Assembly: GCA_903921365.1 (NCBI GenBank)
Contig: CAIXPS010000316.1
Coordinates: 1 to 64,000 of the forward strand
Reading direction: 5' to 3'
Source of the DNA: an uncultured bacterium
GTDB taxonomy: Bacteria; Chloroflexota; Anaerolineae; J036; Brachytrichaceae
DNA length: 64,000 bases
Of the stretch, positions 51,721 through 60,800 are shown piece by piece (positions within the stretch are counted from its first letter, which is position 1; every line of letters starts with the position of its first letter). A model generated the notes under the pieces. It had not been told where the DNA came from. It did no database searches and saw only the letters and a program-made list of their open reading frames with translations. The position numbers and the translations under genes are program-made.

Positions 51721-52503
51721 ATGTGCATTACCATGCAACAACTCTTTCCCATCCTTGAGTTCGACCACACGCCTGTGGCATTGATCGAACCTTCTCGCGT
51801 CATCAAACCAATCGACATCCCGGAGCATTGCGTCGTGTGCTTCTTCCAGGACGTGATCAACGGGCTGCTGAAAGCCGACCAGTTGAAAGTGACTGCAACG
51901 CTGCAGAGCGAGATCGGCTGGCATCCCGTCTATGAGATGGACTTCGCGGGACGTCGCGTTGCGGTCTTTCATCCCGGCGTCGGCGCTCCGCTGGCCGCCG
52001 GGATGCTGGAGGAGGTCATCGCGCTCGGATGCCGCAAGTTTGTCGCGTGCGGCGGCTCTGGCGTGCTCGATCGCGAGATTGCCGTGGGCCATATCCTCGT
52101 GCCAGGCAGCGCAGTGCGCGATGAAGGCACCTCCTACCACTACCTCCCGCCTTCGCGCGAGGTTGAGGCAACACCGCATGCGGTTGCGGCGATTGAACGC
52201 GTGCTGACAAAGAACCAGTGCAACTACATCGTCTCCAAGACATGGACAACCGACGCCATCTACCGTGAGACGCCTGCAAAGATTCAATTACGCAAGAGCG
52301 AAGGATGTCTCACCGTCGAGATGGAGGCCGCAGCCTTCTTTGCCATCGCACAATTCCGCAAGGTGGCTTTCGGTCAGATCCTGTACGGCGGCGACGACAT
52401 CAGCGGAGACGAGTGGGACTCGCGCCACTGGAATAAGCATGTGTCCGTGCGCGAGAAGCTCTTCTGGCTGGCCGCAGAAGCGTGCCTGGAGATCAGCGAC
52501 TAA
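51721..52503 (+). CDS. Nucleoside phosphorylase-fold protein (uridine phosphorylase-like)
   Basis: This 260-residue protein has the PNP/UDP phosphorylase fold. The phosphate and ribose motifs are FHPGVGAPLAAGMLEE and VACGGSGVL. The nucleoside-binding VEMEAAAFFAIA (with the ribose-contacting E-M-E) is near 198-209. It is closest to uridine phosphorylase-like proteins, cleaving a nucleoside to base and pentose-1-phosphate. Starts at 51721 and 51733 (ATG) are both open and neither has a good ribosome site. It sits after valS and shares direction with the DUF3054 gene, which begins 5 bases after its stop. Confidence 0.82.
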   Translation: MCITMQQLFPILEFDHTPVALIEPSRVIKPIDIPEHCVVCFFQDVINGLLKADQLKVTATLQSEIGWHPVYEMDFAGRRVAVFHPGVGAPLAAGMLEEVIALGCRKFVACGGSGVLDREIAVGHILVPGSAVRDEGTSYHYLPPSREVEATPHAVAAIERVLTKNQCNYIVSKTWTTDAIYRETPAKIQLRKSEGCLTVEMEAAAFFAIAQFRKVAFGQILYGGDDISGDEWDSRHWNKHVSVREKLFWLAAEACLEISD

Positions 52504-52508
52504 AGCAT

Positions 52509-52931
52509 ATGGAGAAACAACCCGCACAGGTCGGGGCGACGCGCAACCGGCTTTCCCCCACGATTCTCTTCGCCGGCGACCTCGTCGTCCTGCTGCTGTT
52601 TGTCTTCATCGGCCAGCGCGACCATAGCGTGGACGATCCGCAACCCGTTCTGCGATTAATTGTGACCACGGCCTATTTCGCACTGCCATGGACTATTGCC
52701 GCGCTGCTTCTGGGCGGCTACCGATCCGAACCTGCCCCACTGCGCCGGCACATCGGGCTGGCGCTGAATGGCTGGTTAATCGCGGCCCCACTCGGTGCGT
52801 TGCTGCGATCCTTTGCCAATGGGAGCGGGGTGATCCTGTCGCCCTTTCTCGTCGTCACGCTGCTTGTCGGCGCGACATTACTGCTTGTGTGGCGACTGGC
52901 CTACGCGCTACTTTTGAAGCGCCGCGCGTAA
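52509..52931 (+). CDS. DUF3054 family membrane protein
   Basis: This 140-residue protein with four hydrophobic segments matches DUF3054 in its pattern. The features are GDLVVLLLFVFIGQRDHS near the start, the LPWTIAALLLGGY segment, and the later PLGALLRS and LLVWRLAYA segments. The function of the family is unknown. It may form an operon with the nucleoside phosphorylase gene. Its 3' end overlaps the convergent molybdopterin-subunit gene by 24 bases, and both frames use the same DNA on opposite strands for their last eight codons. Confidence 0.85.
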   Translation: MEKQPAQVGATRNRLSPTILFAGDLVVLLLFVFIGQRDHSVDDPQPVLRLIVTTAYFALPWTIAALLLGGYRSEPAPLRRHIGLALNGWLIAAPLGALLRSFANGSGVILSPFLVVTLLVGATLLLVWRLAYALLLKRRA

Positions 52932-55094
52932 CCGTTCGGGCGTGATTGGAAGTTCGTTGATCCACACGCCCGTCGCGTCATGAATTGCGGCAACGACGGC
53001 TGGCGCAACCACCAAAAAGGGCATCTCGGCCATCCCTCGTATGCCCATCGCACCATGCGGGTCCGGGTTCTCCACCAGCACGGAATCGACAACATCGGGC
53101 ACATCGAACACCGATGGGATCAGGTAGGTGCTGAAATGCTGGGACAGCACCTTGCCATTACGTTGCGCGAAGTTTTCGAGCCCAGTCCAACCCAGCGCCT
53201 GAACCACGCCTCCCTCAATTTGCCCGACCACCTGCTGCGGGTTGACCGCGCGTCCCACATCATCGGCGCACACCAGGCGGCGCACATGAAACTGGCCAGT
53301 CTCGCGGTCGATGACGATGTCGGCGCTTTGCGCCACGTACCCGTAAGTGATGTTCGGATCGGCCTCACCCGTGATCGGATCCATAGGTGTGGTTGCGCGC
53401 GGGCGATACACGAAATGCGCCACCGCCGGGCGTTCTCCTTCACGCCACTTGTCCAGCGCCGCGCGCGCTGCGCCCACAATAGAATGGCTGGCCATGAAGG
53501 TCAAACGCGACGCCGACGCCGAACCGCTGCTGCCGCTCGTGGCCGTATCGCTGGCCACCAATGTGATCTTTTCTATCGGCAGCCCAAGCGTCTCCGCTGC
53601 GACTTGCAGAAACACCGTATGCGCCCCCTGCCCGCAGTCTGCGCCGGCGTGATAGACCACGGCGCGCTCGACAGTCGTCTTGCCATGCAACTCGACCGTG
53701 GCTGCACAGTTCTCCGGCGCGCCAAAACTGAACCCGATATTCTTGTGCCCGCAAGCGAACCCGCGCCCCGTCACGAAACGCGACCCGGCCTGCCCACTGA
53801 TAGCGGGCGCTGATACGGCGACGGCCGCTGCAGCGACGCACTTTTGCACAACATCTGTGATGGTGCATCCCGGCGGGATCGGCGTGTTGTTCACGGTGAT
53901 GCTGCCATCACGCAACAAATTCTTCAGGCGCAACGCCACTGCATCCACTCCGAGGGCGGCGGCCAGCTTGTTCATCTGTGTCTCGGCGACAAACAGCGCC
54001 TGCGGCGCGCCAAAACCACGGAACGCACCCGACGGGATATTATTCGTGACCACTGCGCGCGAGTTGATGGCGACGTTTGGAACTACGTACGGGCCGACGC
54101 ACATGACCGTTGCATTGCCGAGCACCTTTGTGGTTGTATAGGCGTACGGGCCAGCATCAGCAATTAGTGTCACTTCGGCAGCCACAAGCGTCCCATCACG
54201 CCGGGCGCCAAGACGCGCATGCGCCCACATCGGATGGCGTTTGTGATGACCAATGATGCTTTCTTCACGCGTCCAGATGATTTTGACCGGGCGATTGAGT
54301 TTCCACGCGGCCAGCGCCAGGACGATCTGGACGCTCATATCCTCTCGACCGCCAAACGCGCCGCCGATGGACGGATAGATCACGCGCACCTGATCCTTCG
54401 GCAATCCCAGCGCATGGGCGATCTGTTCCTGGTCTTCGTGCACCCACTGCCCCGCGACCTGAACCGTGATGCGCCCGGCTTCATCGACATAGGCCAGCCC
54501 TGCTTCGGGTTGCAGATAGGCATGCTCCTGCGCGCCCGTGAAGTAGGTATCCTCGATGATGACATCCGCACCCGCGAAACCGGCGTCAATATCGCCTCTT
54601 CGTATCCGATACTCATGCATCAGATTGCCTGCATAGTGCGGATGTATCTGCATCGCATCAGGCTTGACCGCATCGTGGATTGAGGCGATCACCGGCATGT
54701 CCTCATATATGACGGTGATCAGGTCGCGCGCGCGCGCGGCGATCTTCTCAGTCTCCGCGACGATCAAAGCGATCTTCTCGCCCTCATGGCGAACGACGCC
54801 ATCGAAGGACGTTTCGGTGGCGGCGGAGGCTGCAGGGGCGACCATAACCGGCGCATCAAACAGCACCAGCCCATACTCGTTCACAGGAAGATCGGCGCCG
54901 GTAAAAACCGCGAGCACTCCCGGCATTGCCCGGGCTGCGGAAGCATCAATCGAGATCACCCGCGCGTGCGGGCGTCGCGCGAATAACACTTTGGCATGCG
55001 CCATCCCTGGCATCACGAGGTCGCCCGGATAATGCGCTTCACCAGTCACTTTTGACAATGCGTCAATGCGCGGCAGAGAGGTTCCAACTGTCAT
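52908..55094 (-). CDS. Xanthine dehydrogenase-type molybdopterin-binding subunit
   Basis: This 728-residue protein is of the xanthine oxidase large-subunit family. LPRIDALSKVTGEAHYPGD near the start and SIGGAFGGREDMSVQ mark the family. The Moco-binding regions are FRGFGAPQALF and GSSGSASASRLTF, and the catalytic glutamate is in GIRGMAEMPFLV. Neither a FAD-binding (CoxM-like) nor a 2Fe-2S (CoxS-like) subunit gene is adjacent. The start is between two candidates: 55094 (TATAAT 10 bases upstream, no ribosome site) and 55121 (ATG overlapping the upstream stop as TGATG). The 55094 site gives the usual family N-terminus. The substrate is unknown. Confidence 0.82.
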   Translation of the reverse strand: MTVGTSLPRIDALSKVTGEAHYPGDLVMPGMAHAKVLFARRPHARVISIDASAARAMPGVLAVFTGADLPVNEYGLVLFDAPVMVAPAASAATETSFDGVVRHEGEKIALIVAETEKIAARARDLITVIYEDMPVIASIHDAVKPDAMQIHPHYAGNLMHEYRIRRGDIDAGFAGADVIIEDTYFTGAQEHAYLQPEAGLAYVDEAGRITVQVAGQWVHEDQEQIAHALGLPKDQVRVIYPSIGGAFGGREDMSVQIVLALAAWKLNRPVKIIWTREESIIGHHKRHPMWAHARLGARRDGTLVAAEVTLIADAGPYAYTTTKVLGNATVMCVGPYVVPNVAINSRAVVTNNIPSGAFRGFGAPQALFVAETQMNKLAAALGVDAVALRLKNLLRDGSITVNNTPIPPGCTITDVVQKCVAAAAVAVSAPAISGQAGSRFVTGRGFACGHKNIGFSFGAPENCAATVELHGKTTVERAVVYHAGADCGQGAHTVFLQVAAETLGLPIEKITLVASDTATSGSSGSASASRLTFMASHSIVGAARAALDKWREGERPAVAHFVYRPRATTPMDPITGEADPNITYGYVAQSADIVIDRETGQFHVRRLVCADDVGRAVNPQQVVGQIEGGVVQALGWTGLENFAQRNGKVLSQHFSTYLIPSVFDVPDVVDSVLVENPDPHGAMGIRGMAEMPFLVVAPAVVAAIHDATGVWINELPITPERLRAALQK

Positions 55095-55104
55095 AATTGC
55101 TTGA

Positions 55105-55110
55105 ATTATA
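55105..55110 (-). promoter_or_regulatory. Candidate -10 box before the molybdopterin subunit gene
   Basis: A perfect TATAAT on the minus strand lies 10 bases before the ATG at 55094. It would give a leader of a few bases. It lies in the coding end of a possible longer start at 55121. Confidence 0.4.
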
Positions 55111-55120
55111 GGCGGGGTCA

Positions 55121-56833
55121 TCAGTGCAGATCGAGCGAGAACACCCCTCGGGCATCGGTCATTCCCAATCGCCGGACAATGGCGGTAACCTGCCACTGGC
55201 CTACCATCGACAGGGCGCCGGTTTGGGCAATGTAATGCCCATTGCCATAGGGCTGCAGCACGACCTCACTCTCACCAGCATTTGTGGAGCGATTATCGAA
55301 CCGCAAAACGATGCGCTCACTCGACAGCAGCGGTTCGTTGTCGCCGCCGCGCACATACAGGTCAAATTGGTTTTGCCCAGCCATCGCAGGTGCGACGCCC
55401 AGCGTCAGAACCAGGCCGCTTTCTGCGTCGGCCTGCGTCTGCGCGAGCACGTGGGATTGCGGGTCAACCATGACATCGCGCGCGGGAGGCAGGGCGACAA
55501 GAACCGCAACGACTACGAGCAACACCACGCTGATTGCGGCTTCGGCCAGCACGCTGATGCGGAACCGCCGCGCTGCCGTCCTGGCGCCGGTGATATCGCG
55601 CAGACGCCACTCTTGCAACCGTGGAGAGATGACCTGTTGATGAAACGCTCCAAAGGCGATCAATGCCAGCAGAAGCGCGATTTTGCCTATGATCGCGCGA
55701 CCATAGGCGGTAGCAAACAACGCGTCTGTGCTGCCAACAAAACTGGCGCTCTGCGCAAGCCCCGTTATTCCAATCGCAAACACGCAGAACACGGCTGGCG
55801 GTGAAAACCCGGATATCGCAAGGCCAAGGTCTTTGAGCCGAGATCGATCCTTTAACCCGACAGGCGCGACGACCAGCGCCAGAACAGCGACGCCTCCCAG
55901 CCACACGGCTGTGCAAATAAAGTGCGCCCAATCAGCCAGGAGCGGCATCAGCCATGCGTCCTCTGCCGCGCTATGGCTGAGCAAGCTTTGCGTCAATAGC
56001 AGACCCACGGCAGGAAGGAGCGTCCAGATTGCGCCCGCCTTGCGCCACCGAATGATTACCGCCAGCATGGCGAGAAACACAATGCGCCCGGCCAGCACAA
56101 GGCCATAGCGGCCCGCCAGGGCGCCCGACCCGGCGCGCAGAACATAGACCGCTGTTGCCATTGCGACGGCGCCGACCGAGGCGGCAAGGCCGACCCACAG
56201 TAGTTTCTGATAGGCCGGAGCAATCACCTGTCGAAACTCCGCCAATGATGACCGCCTCATGACGAGCGCCTGGAAAGCCAAGGCGCCTGTCAGCAGCGTA
56301 AACGAGCCGATGAGGAACAGATTGACGAGTGCATTACCCGCGGCAGGCAGTTCGAGCGCGCGCGCGCTGCGTTCATCCTGCAATAGCAACTGAGCATACG
56401 AAACAGGCGCGCTGGCAGGCCCTACGGTAAAAGGAAACGAGCCGCCTGTATCGTGCCCATCCACCAATGACACCGTTTTCCAGATCACGGTATATATCCC
56501 CGGCGTGAGCGACCGAAGGTTGATGAGAAGCGATTTTGTTTCACCCTGAGGAATCTGCGTTCCGCCGAAATCAACCTGCAACCCATGGACATCGCGCACG
56601 GTAAGTGTGCTGTTAGCTGGCGCAACATCCTCACTGAACCACACCTGTACGACCGATGGCGCCGTTGGACTGGCGGAATCGGCTTCCGGGATCGAACGCA
56701 CGTAGTTGGCATGTGCCATCACGACGCGCGACGGCAATAACCAGGCTGCCAGGAACAGCACCGCCAGCACGGCTGCTACCCGCTTATACCTTGCGGTATG
56801 GGGCTCTATTGAGGCGCGTATGCTCACAATCAC
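55121..56833 (-). CDS. CopC-CopD fusion copper protein
   Basis: This 570-residue protein has a signal peptide (about 1-40), a CopC-like beta-sandwich domain (about 41-140) beginning with mature HANYVRSIPE, whose His may bind copper, and containing DGHDTGGSFPFTV. It then has a CopD-like membrane region with about eight helices and a final beta domain (about 470-570). It resembles YcnJ-type copper uptake or homeostasis proteins. The fused C-terminal domain may be an FixH- or YtkA-like fold, which I cannot prove. The GTG start lacks a clear ribosome site; GTG two codons later is possible. Confidence 0.85.
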   Translation of the reverse strand: MIVSIRASIEPHTARYKRVAAVLAVLFLAAWLLPSRVVMAHANYVRSIPEADSASPTAPSVVQVWFSEDVAPANSTLTVRDVHGLQVDFGGTQIPQGETKSLLINLRSLTPGIYTVIWKTVSLVDGHDTGGSFPFTVGPASAPVSYAQLLLQDERSARALELPAAGNALVNLFLIGSFTLLTGALAFQALVMRRSSLAEFRQVIAPAYQKLLWVGLAASVGAVAMATAVYVLRAGSGALAGRYGLVLAGRIVFLAMLAVIIRWRKAGAIWTLLPAVGLLLTQSLLSHSAAEDAWLMPLLADWAHFICTAVWLGGVAVLALVVAPVGLKDRSRLKDLGLAISGFSPPAVFCVFAIGITGLAQSASFVGSTDALFATAYGRAIIGKIALLLALIAFGAFHQQVISPRLQEWRLRDITGARTAARRFRISVLAEAAISVVLLVVVAVLVALPPARDVMVDPQSHVLAQTQADAESGLVLTLGVAPAMAGQNQFDLYVRGGDNEPLLSSERIVLRFDNRSTNAGESEVVLQPYGNGHYIAQTGALSMVGQWQVTAIVRRLGMTDARGVFSLDLH

Positions 56834-56887
56834 AGAACAACATTCTAACTGACATCATGCCCGTTTCGCGCTTAGCGCCACAGAAAT

Positions 56888-56917
56888 GGCAAAGGCGACG
56901 TTGGCGTCACCTTTGCC
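56888..56917. terminator. Hairpin downstream of hsp20
   Basis: GGCAAAGGCGAC pairs with GTCACCTTTGCC (one G-T pair) around a 6-base loop. It lies 58 bases after the hsp20 stop on the minus strand, but the T-run after it is poor. Confidence 0.5.
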
Positions 56918-56974
56918 TGATTCTATATTCAATTGTGTTGTGCCTGCCGGCTTATCCGTCCAGGTTCAATAGGC

Positions 56975-57451
56975 TTACTTGACTGTAATCTTAATCTGCT
57001 TCGGCTTGACCACTTCGGCCTTGGGCAACTTGAGCGTCAGAACGCCGTTCTCAAACTCAGCCCTGGCCTTGTCGGCCTCAACCTCGGTCGGTAGCGTGAT
57101 ACTCCGCGCAAACGAGGTTTGGCGAATCTCACGGCGATGCCAGCGCGTTTTCTCGTCGCCTTCGTTGTTCTCAGTGGCGACTTCTCCCTTCAGCGTGACT
57201 GTTCCGCTCTCGAACGTGATGTCCACGTTCGCAGGCTTCCAACCCGGCAGCGCAGCCTTGACAGTGTACTCGTCGTTCGTCTCGGTAACATCGATCGCGG
57301 GGGCATTGGCGCCACCACCCTGCGGCCAGTCGCTAACCCACTGCTCCGGGCTGACGAACGCGTTCTCCATCAAACGGTTCATCATATCGCGCAGAGAAAG
57401 CACATTGTTTTCAACCGGTGCATACGTCCGTCGGATTATTCGAGTTGTCAT
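56975..57451 (-). CDS. Small heat shock protein Hsp20
   Basis: This is a 158-residue alpha-crystallin-type chaperone. The alpha-crystallin domain spans about residues 50-145 with AIDVTETNDEYTVKAALPGW at its start and the FENGVLTLKLPKAE signature at its end. The C-terminal tail has the KQIKITVK motif. The N-terminal arm (NVLSLRDMMNRLMENAF) has the helical segment of bacterial Hsp20s. An SD-type GGAGG precedes the ATG. No CIRCE or HAIR operator is seen. A small transcription unit with its own terminator ends 140 bases upstream, so the gene must have its own promoter, or be reached by readthrough. Confidence 0.94.
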   Translation of the reverse strand: MTTRIIRRTYAPVENNVLSLRDMMNRLMENAFVSPEQWVSDWPQGGGANAPAIDVTETNDEYTVKAALPGWKPANVDITFESGTVTLKGEVATENNEGDEKTRWHRREIRQTSFARSITLPTEVEADKARAEFENGVLTLKLPKAEVVKPKQIKITVK

Positions 57452-57589
57452 TTCATTTACCTCCAGTTATTTCGCTTTACTTATATGGTTTACTGCTTGA
57501 TTGAATGATGTCCACATACTACGAAGGCTGTATTAGAAATGATTAGACGAAAAGTTAGAGATGTGTTTGAGAGGTAGAGTCATGCAACG

Positions 57590-57630
57590 CGAAAAAAAAC
57601 AAACGGCCAACCCTTTCGAGTTGGCCGTTC
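57590..57630 (-). terminator. Strong intrinsic terminator of the small transcript
   Basis: On the minus strand AACGGCCAAC pairs with GTTGGCCGTT around an 8-base loop and is followed by TTGTTTTTTTT. It ends the small unit upstream of hsp20. Confidence 0.92.
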
Positions 57631-57647
57631 GCCGCGCCACAGCATAC

Positions 57648-57701
57648 TTACAGGTTATTACCCTGAGGTGATGCTGTGGCGCTGAGTTTATGACTACTCA
57701 T
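57648..57701 (-). CDS. 17-codon small ORF with a near-consensus ribosome site
   Basis: The minus strand carries GGAGGTGAT, a near-perfect Shine-Dalgarno sequence, about 7 bases before ATG at 57701. The frame reads MSSHKLSATASPQGNNL and ends with TAA. The 3' half of the ORF forms a 12-bp stem (GCGCCACAGCAT with ATGCTGTGGCGC) with sequence after the stop, and a terminator follows at once. It is preceded by a good promoter 90 bases upstream. It may be a leader peptide, a small regulatory peptide or part of a small RNA. No homology can be judged. Confidence 0.5.
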   Translation of the reverse strand: MSSHKLSATASPQGNNL

Positions 57702-57787
57702 ACAGACATCACCTCCAATTAAAAGGATAGCGATTTAAAACTGCCCACCTGCCTGCAATTACTTGCGTTCAGTTGAACAATATGGAA

Positions 57788-57815
57788 ATTATACGGCGAT
57801 CTGCTCGAATTGCAA
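57788..57815 (-). promoter_or_regulatory. Promoter of the small transcript upstream of hsp20
   Basis: TTGCAA (57815-57810) and a perfect TATAAT (57793-57788) are 16 bases apart on the minus strand. Transcription would begin near 57781 and end at the terminator near 57590, giving a transcript of about 190 bases. Confidence 0.7.
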
Positions 57816-57836
57816 TACCCAGGTTGATGATTCTGC

Positions 57837-60800
57837 TTAGAGTTTGGTAAGAGTTTTCGGTTGCCCAGCCACTTGGCCGACTATTCCCACGACCAACATA
57901 AAAGCGAAGGACAGATCCACGAGGAATATCGAATGATCCACCATGCCGTGCGCGAGCAACGCGGCGAACACCCCGGCACACCCGATCACGAGCGGCCTGA
58001 AGGCGCCTTGCGCGTCGTTCAACCACGCCCGGCGGAGTGCGCGCGCGATCCCAATCGCTATACCGGCGCCGGCGATCAACCCAAGCGCGCCGAGCCGAGT
58101 GGCGAAATCGAGCACGATATTGTGCGGATGCGACAGATTGGGCTCCTGCCACGCCGCCGGCTGGATGTAATAGCCCCGGTAGGCATACAGGAAATTATCC
58201 GGCCCTACCCCCAGGAGAGGGTGATCGCGCCACATGCCAATCGCGCTCTGCCACAGGTTGAAGCGGAAGAACCCCGTCCCGCTCGTCAGAGCAAGCGCAC
58301 TTGCAAAACGGGTATTCGCGAGCAACGGCGCGGCCACGCCGGATAGGAGGATGCCCATCGCGACTATGAGCAGGACGAGTAGAGCAACGCCTGCATAACG
58401 CCAGCGCCCACCGCCCATCACGCAAATCGCGATGACAGCAGCAGGCAGGCCAAACAATAACGACCCGCGCGATTGGCTCAACACAATGGCAACCGAGACC
58501 GCGAACAGCCCGCCTGCGTAAAGCAACCGGCGACTGGTGACAAGCTGCACAGCTCGCATGTTGCGAAGCCGCCCAAAGAATCCTTGCGCGGTCGTGGTCA
58601 TCTCTCGCGCAGACTGCCGCCCGAAAAGCGTTATCGCGAGGAGCAGTGGGAACGCGCGACTGAGGAACAATGCGTCATTGTTGGGCGATCCATATATGCT
58701 GCGAATGCGGGGCAAACCGCCCTCGGCCGGGAACACGTTGCCGCGCGCATAGTTCGCCAACCCGATCAGCGCGATGATAACGGCGCCAGACACGAAGCCG
58801 TCCACGAGCCGCCAGATCGCGTCACGATTCAGTTTCTGCGACCGCAGCATCAGGAACAGAATGGCGGGCTCAACGATGACCATACGTAGTTCGCGTAACG
58901 CCTCTACCTTGAAATCCGCCTGTGCGGTCGACAGACCGGCGACGATCACAAGCGCCAGGATGCCCCAGTCAAGAACGGTGAAGTGCGCAACAAAAGCAGC
59001 GACCATCGCAAGCGCCGGGATGCCCTTGTCCCGTTTGAGACGCTGTGCCCGCCACTCGTTTATGCGCCGGATCCCCCATGAGACCGCACACATCGCGGTG
59101 AGTAATTCGACCATCGGAAATGACTTGGCGAACAACCGCTGCGGCACGAGATAAAACGGAATAAAGAACGCGATCAAGGCCATACCAAGGTCAAGCCGCA
59201 TCAACACCAGCACAAACAGCACCAGGAGCGCAATGAGGCTCACGATAAACACTGGCGACCAGAAGGCGATACCTGAGACGACGCCGGACAAGACGAGGTT
59301 TACTGGCGCGCCCAGGTTCTGGTAGGCCGTTGCGGCGTCCTGTGCCCAGGTGAGTGATGTAGTGACCCACAGCACCAGCGCAGCAAGAAATGCTTGCCAG
59401 GTCAGGTCGCCTGCGCTCGGCCAGAGCCGCCGCAATGCATCGCCCCAGCGGGCGCGCGGAAGGGTAATCACCAGGGCAAGAGCAGACAGCAACGCGAGGA
59501 TCACTGAAATGGGTTGGATGGCATTCGCCAGCAGAACTGTGCTCGCAACTGCCGGGCGGCTGCTCCACCCCACCAGTGCCCACTGGTTCCAGCCACGGTC
59601 GATTGTGATATCGGCAACATGGTCGCCCGGCCCTAACCCATTCGCCACTTCAAGCGTGTCGATGCGCGGCACACTATCGGGCGATGTCAGGATGAGATAT
59701 GAACCGCCTGCCTCGCGCGGGAGCAGATTGGCGGGTTTGCCGTCAATCGTGATATACAGGTAAGCTCGGTAATCCCCGCGCCGCGCGATCAGCGCCAGCG
59801 CCTCACCGCCAAAATGGAAGGTCATGTGTGCGCCTTCGGTTTGCGGGATATCCGCGCCAAGTTCCCCAAAGCGCCACCCTTCGGTGTACGTCGCAAGCGG
59901 ATTCGGCCCATAGTCCGGGGTTTTGCCCAACCCCAGGTACTTGGATTGACCATAGCCGGCTGCCGCCCACTCTCCGCGTGGCGAGGTCGCCGCAACAGTT
60001 ACCGCGTGTGTCAAGGCCTCGTAGACCGGTCGCGAGTTCCCTTTCTGGTCAAGCAGCGCAAACCCCCAGTGCGGGTCCGTCACTTCGGCCTTCGGCTGGA
60101 GCGTATAAGCAAACATCGCGCCGACCCACGGCCATTCCTGTGCCGCGCGTTGCACGAACTGGGCGGTATAGTCCGCCTGCGCCGCCTCACTCACGCCGCC
60201 CCAGATCGACGGCGCGCCCTTCCAATCGGGCAATTGGGCATTCCAGCCCCACTGGGTAAACCAGATAGCCTTGTTGCCCTCACCATGCGCCGCCATGACC
60301 TCTCGCACCAGGAGTGCGCGAGACACCGTGAGTAACGCGGGATCGACGCGCCGGTCATATGGCGAGTAATCAAATCCGTAAGGTTTGAGCGCGACGATAT
60401 CGAAGGCGTCGTGTCCGCCGAGTTGGTACAGCCTGGTGAGGAAGACCTCAGGCGCCAGGTTGACATCGGACTGTTCGACCGTAGGCGCCAGACCCGCCAG
60501 GACGATGCGCGCGGCCGGATTCACCATCTGGATGGCGCCGCGCGCCGCCCATAGAATGCGCAGATACCCGACCGGGCTGATCAGCCCATTGCCCCATTTC
60601 GCCGAAAGATTTGGCTCATCCCAAATCTGGTACGCCAGGATAGACGGCTGGCCGTTCTGCAGGCGAACATCGTATCGAAGGGCGAACTGGTGCGCAAACC
60701 ATGCAAAATCACCGGCAGCCTGAGGGGGGGATGTATCAATAGCGGTGTTCTGCTCTACCGCGCTAGGCGCGCGCGCCCATTCGGGCGTCGTCACCAGGAC

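Noticed and set aside
51217-52287. A 356-codon minus-strand frame across the end of valS and the nucleoside phosphorylase gene
   Set aside because: Both plus-strand genes have clear motifs. The frame crosses their boundary and shows no domain.
57452-57589. CIRCE or HAIR heat-shock operator upstream of hsp20
   Set aside because: I saw neither TTAGCACTC...GAGTGCTAA nor CTTGAGT...ACTCAAG in this interval.
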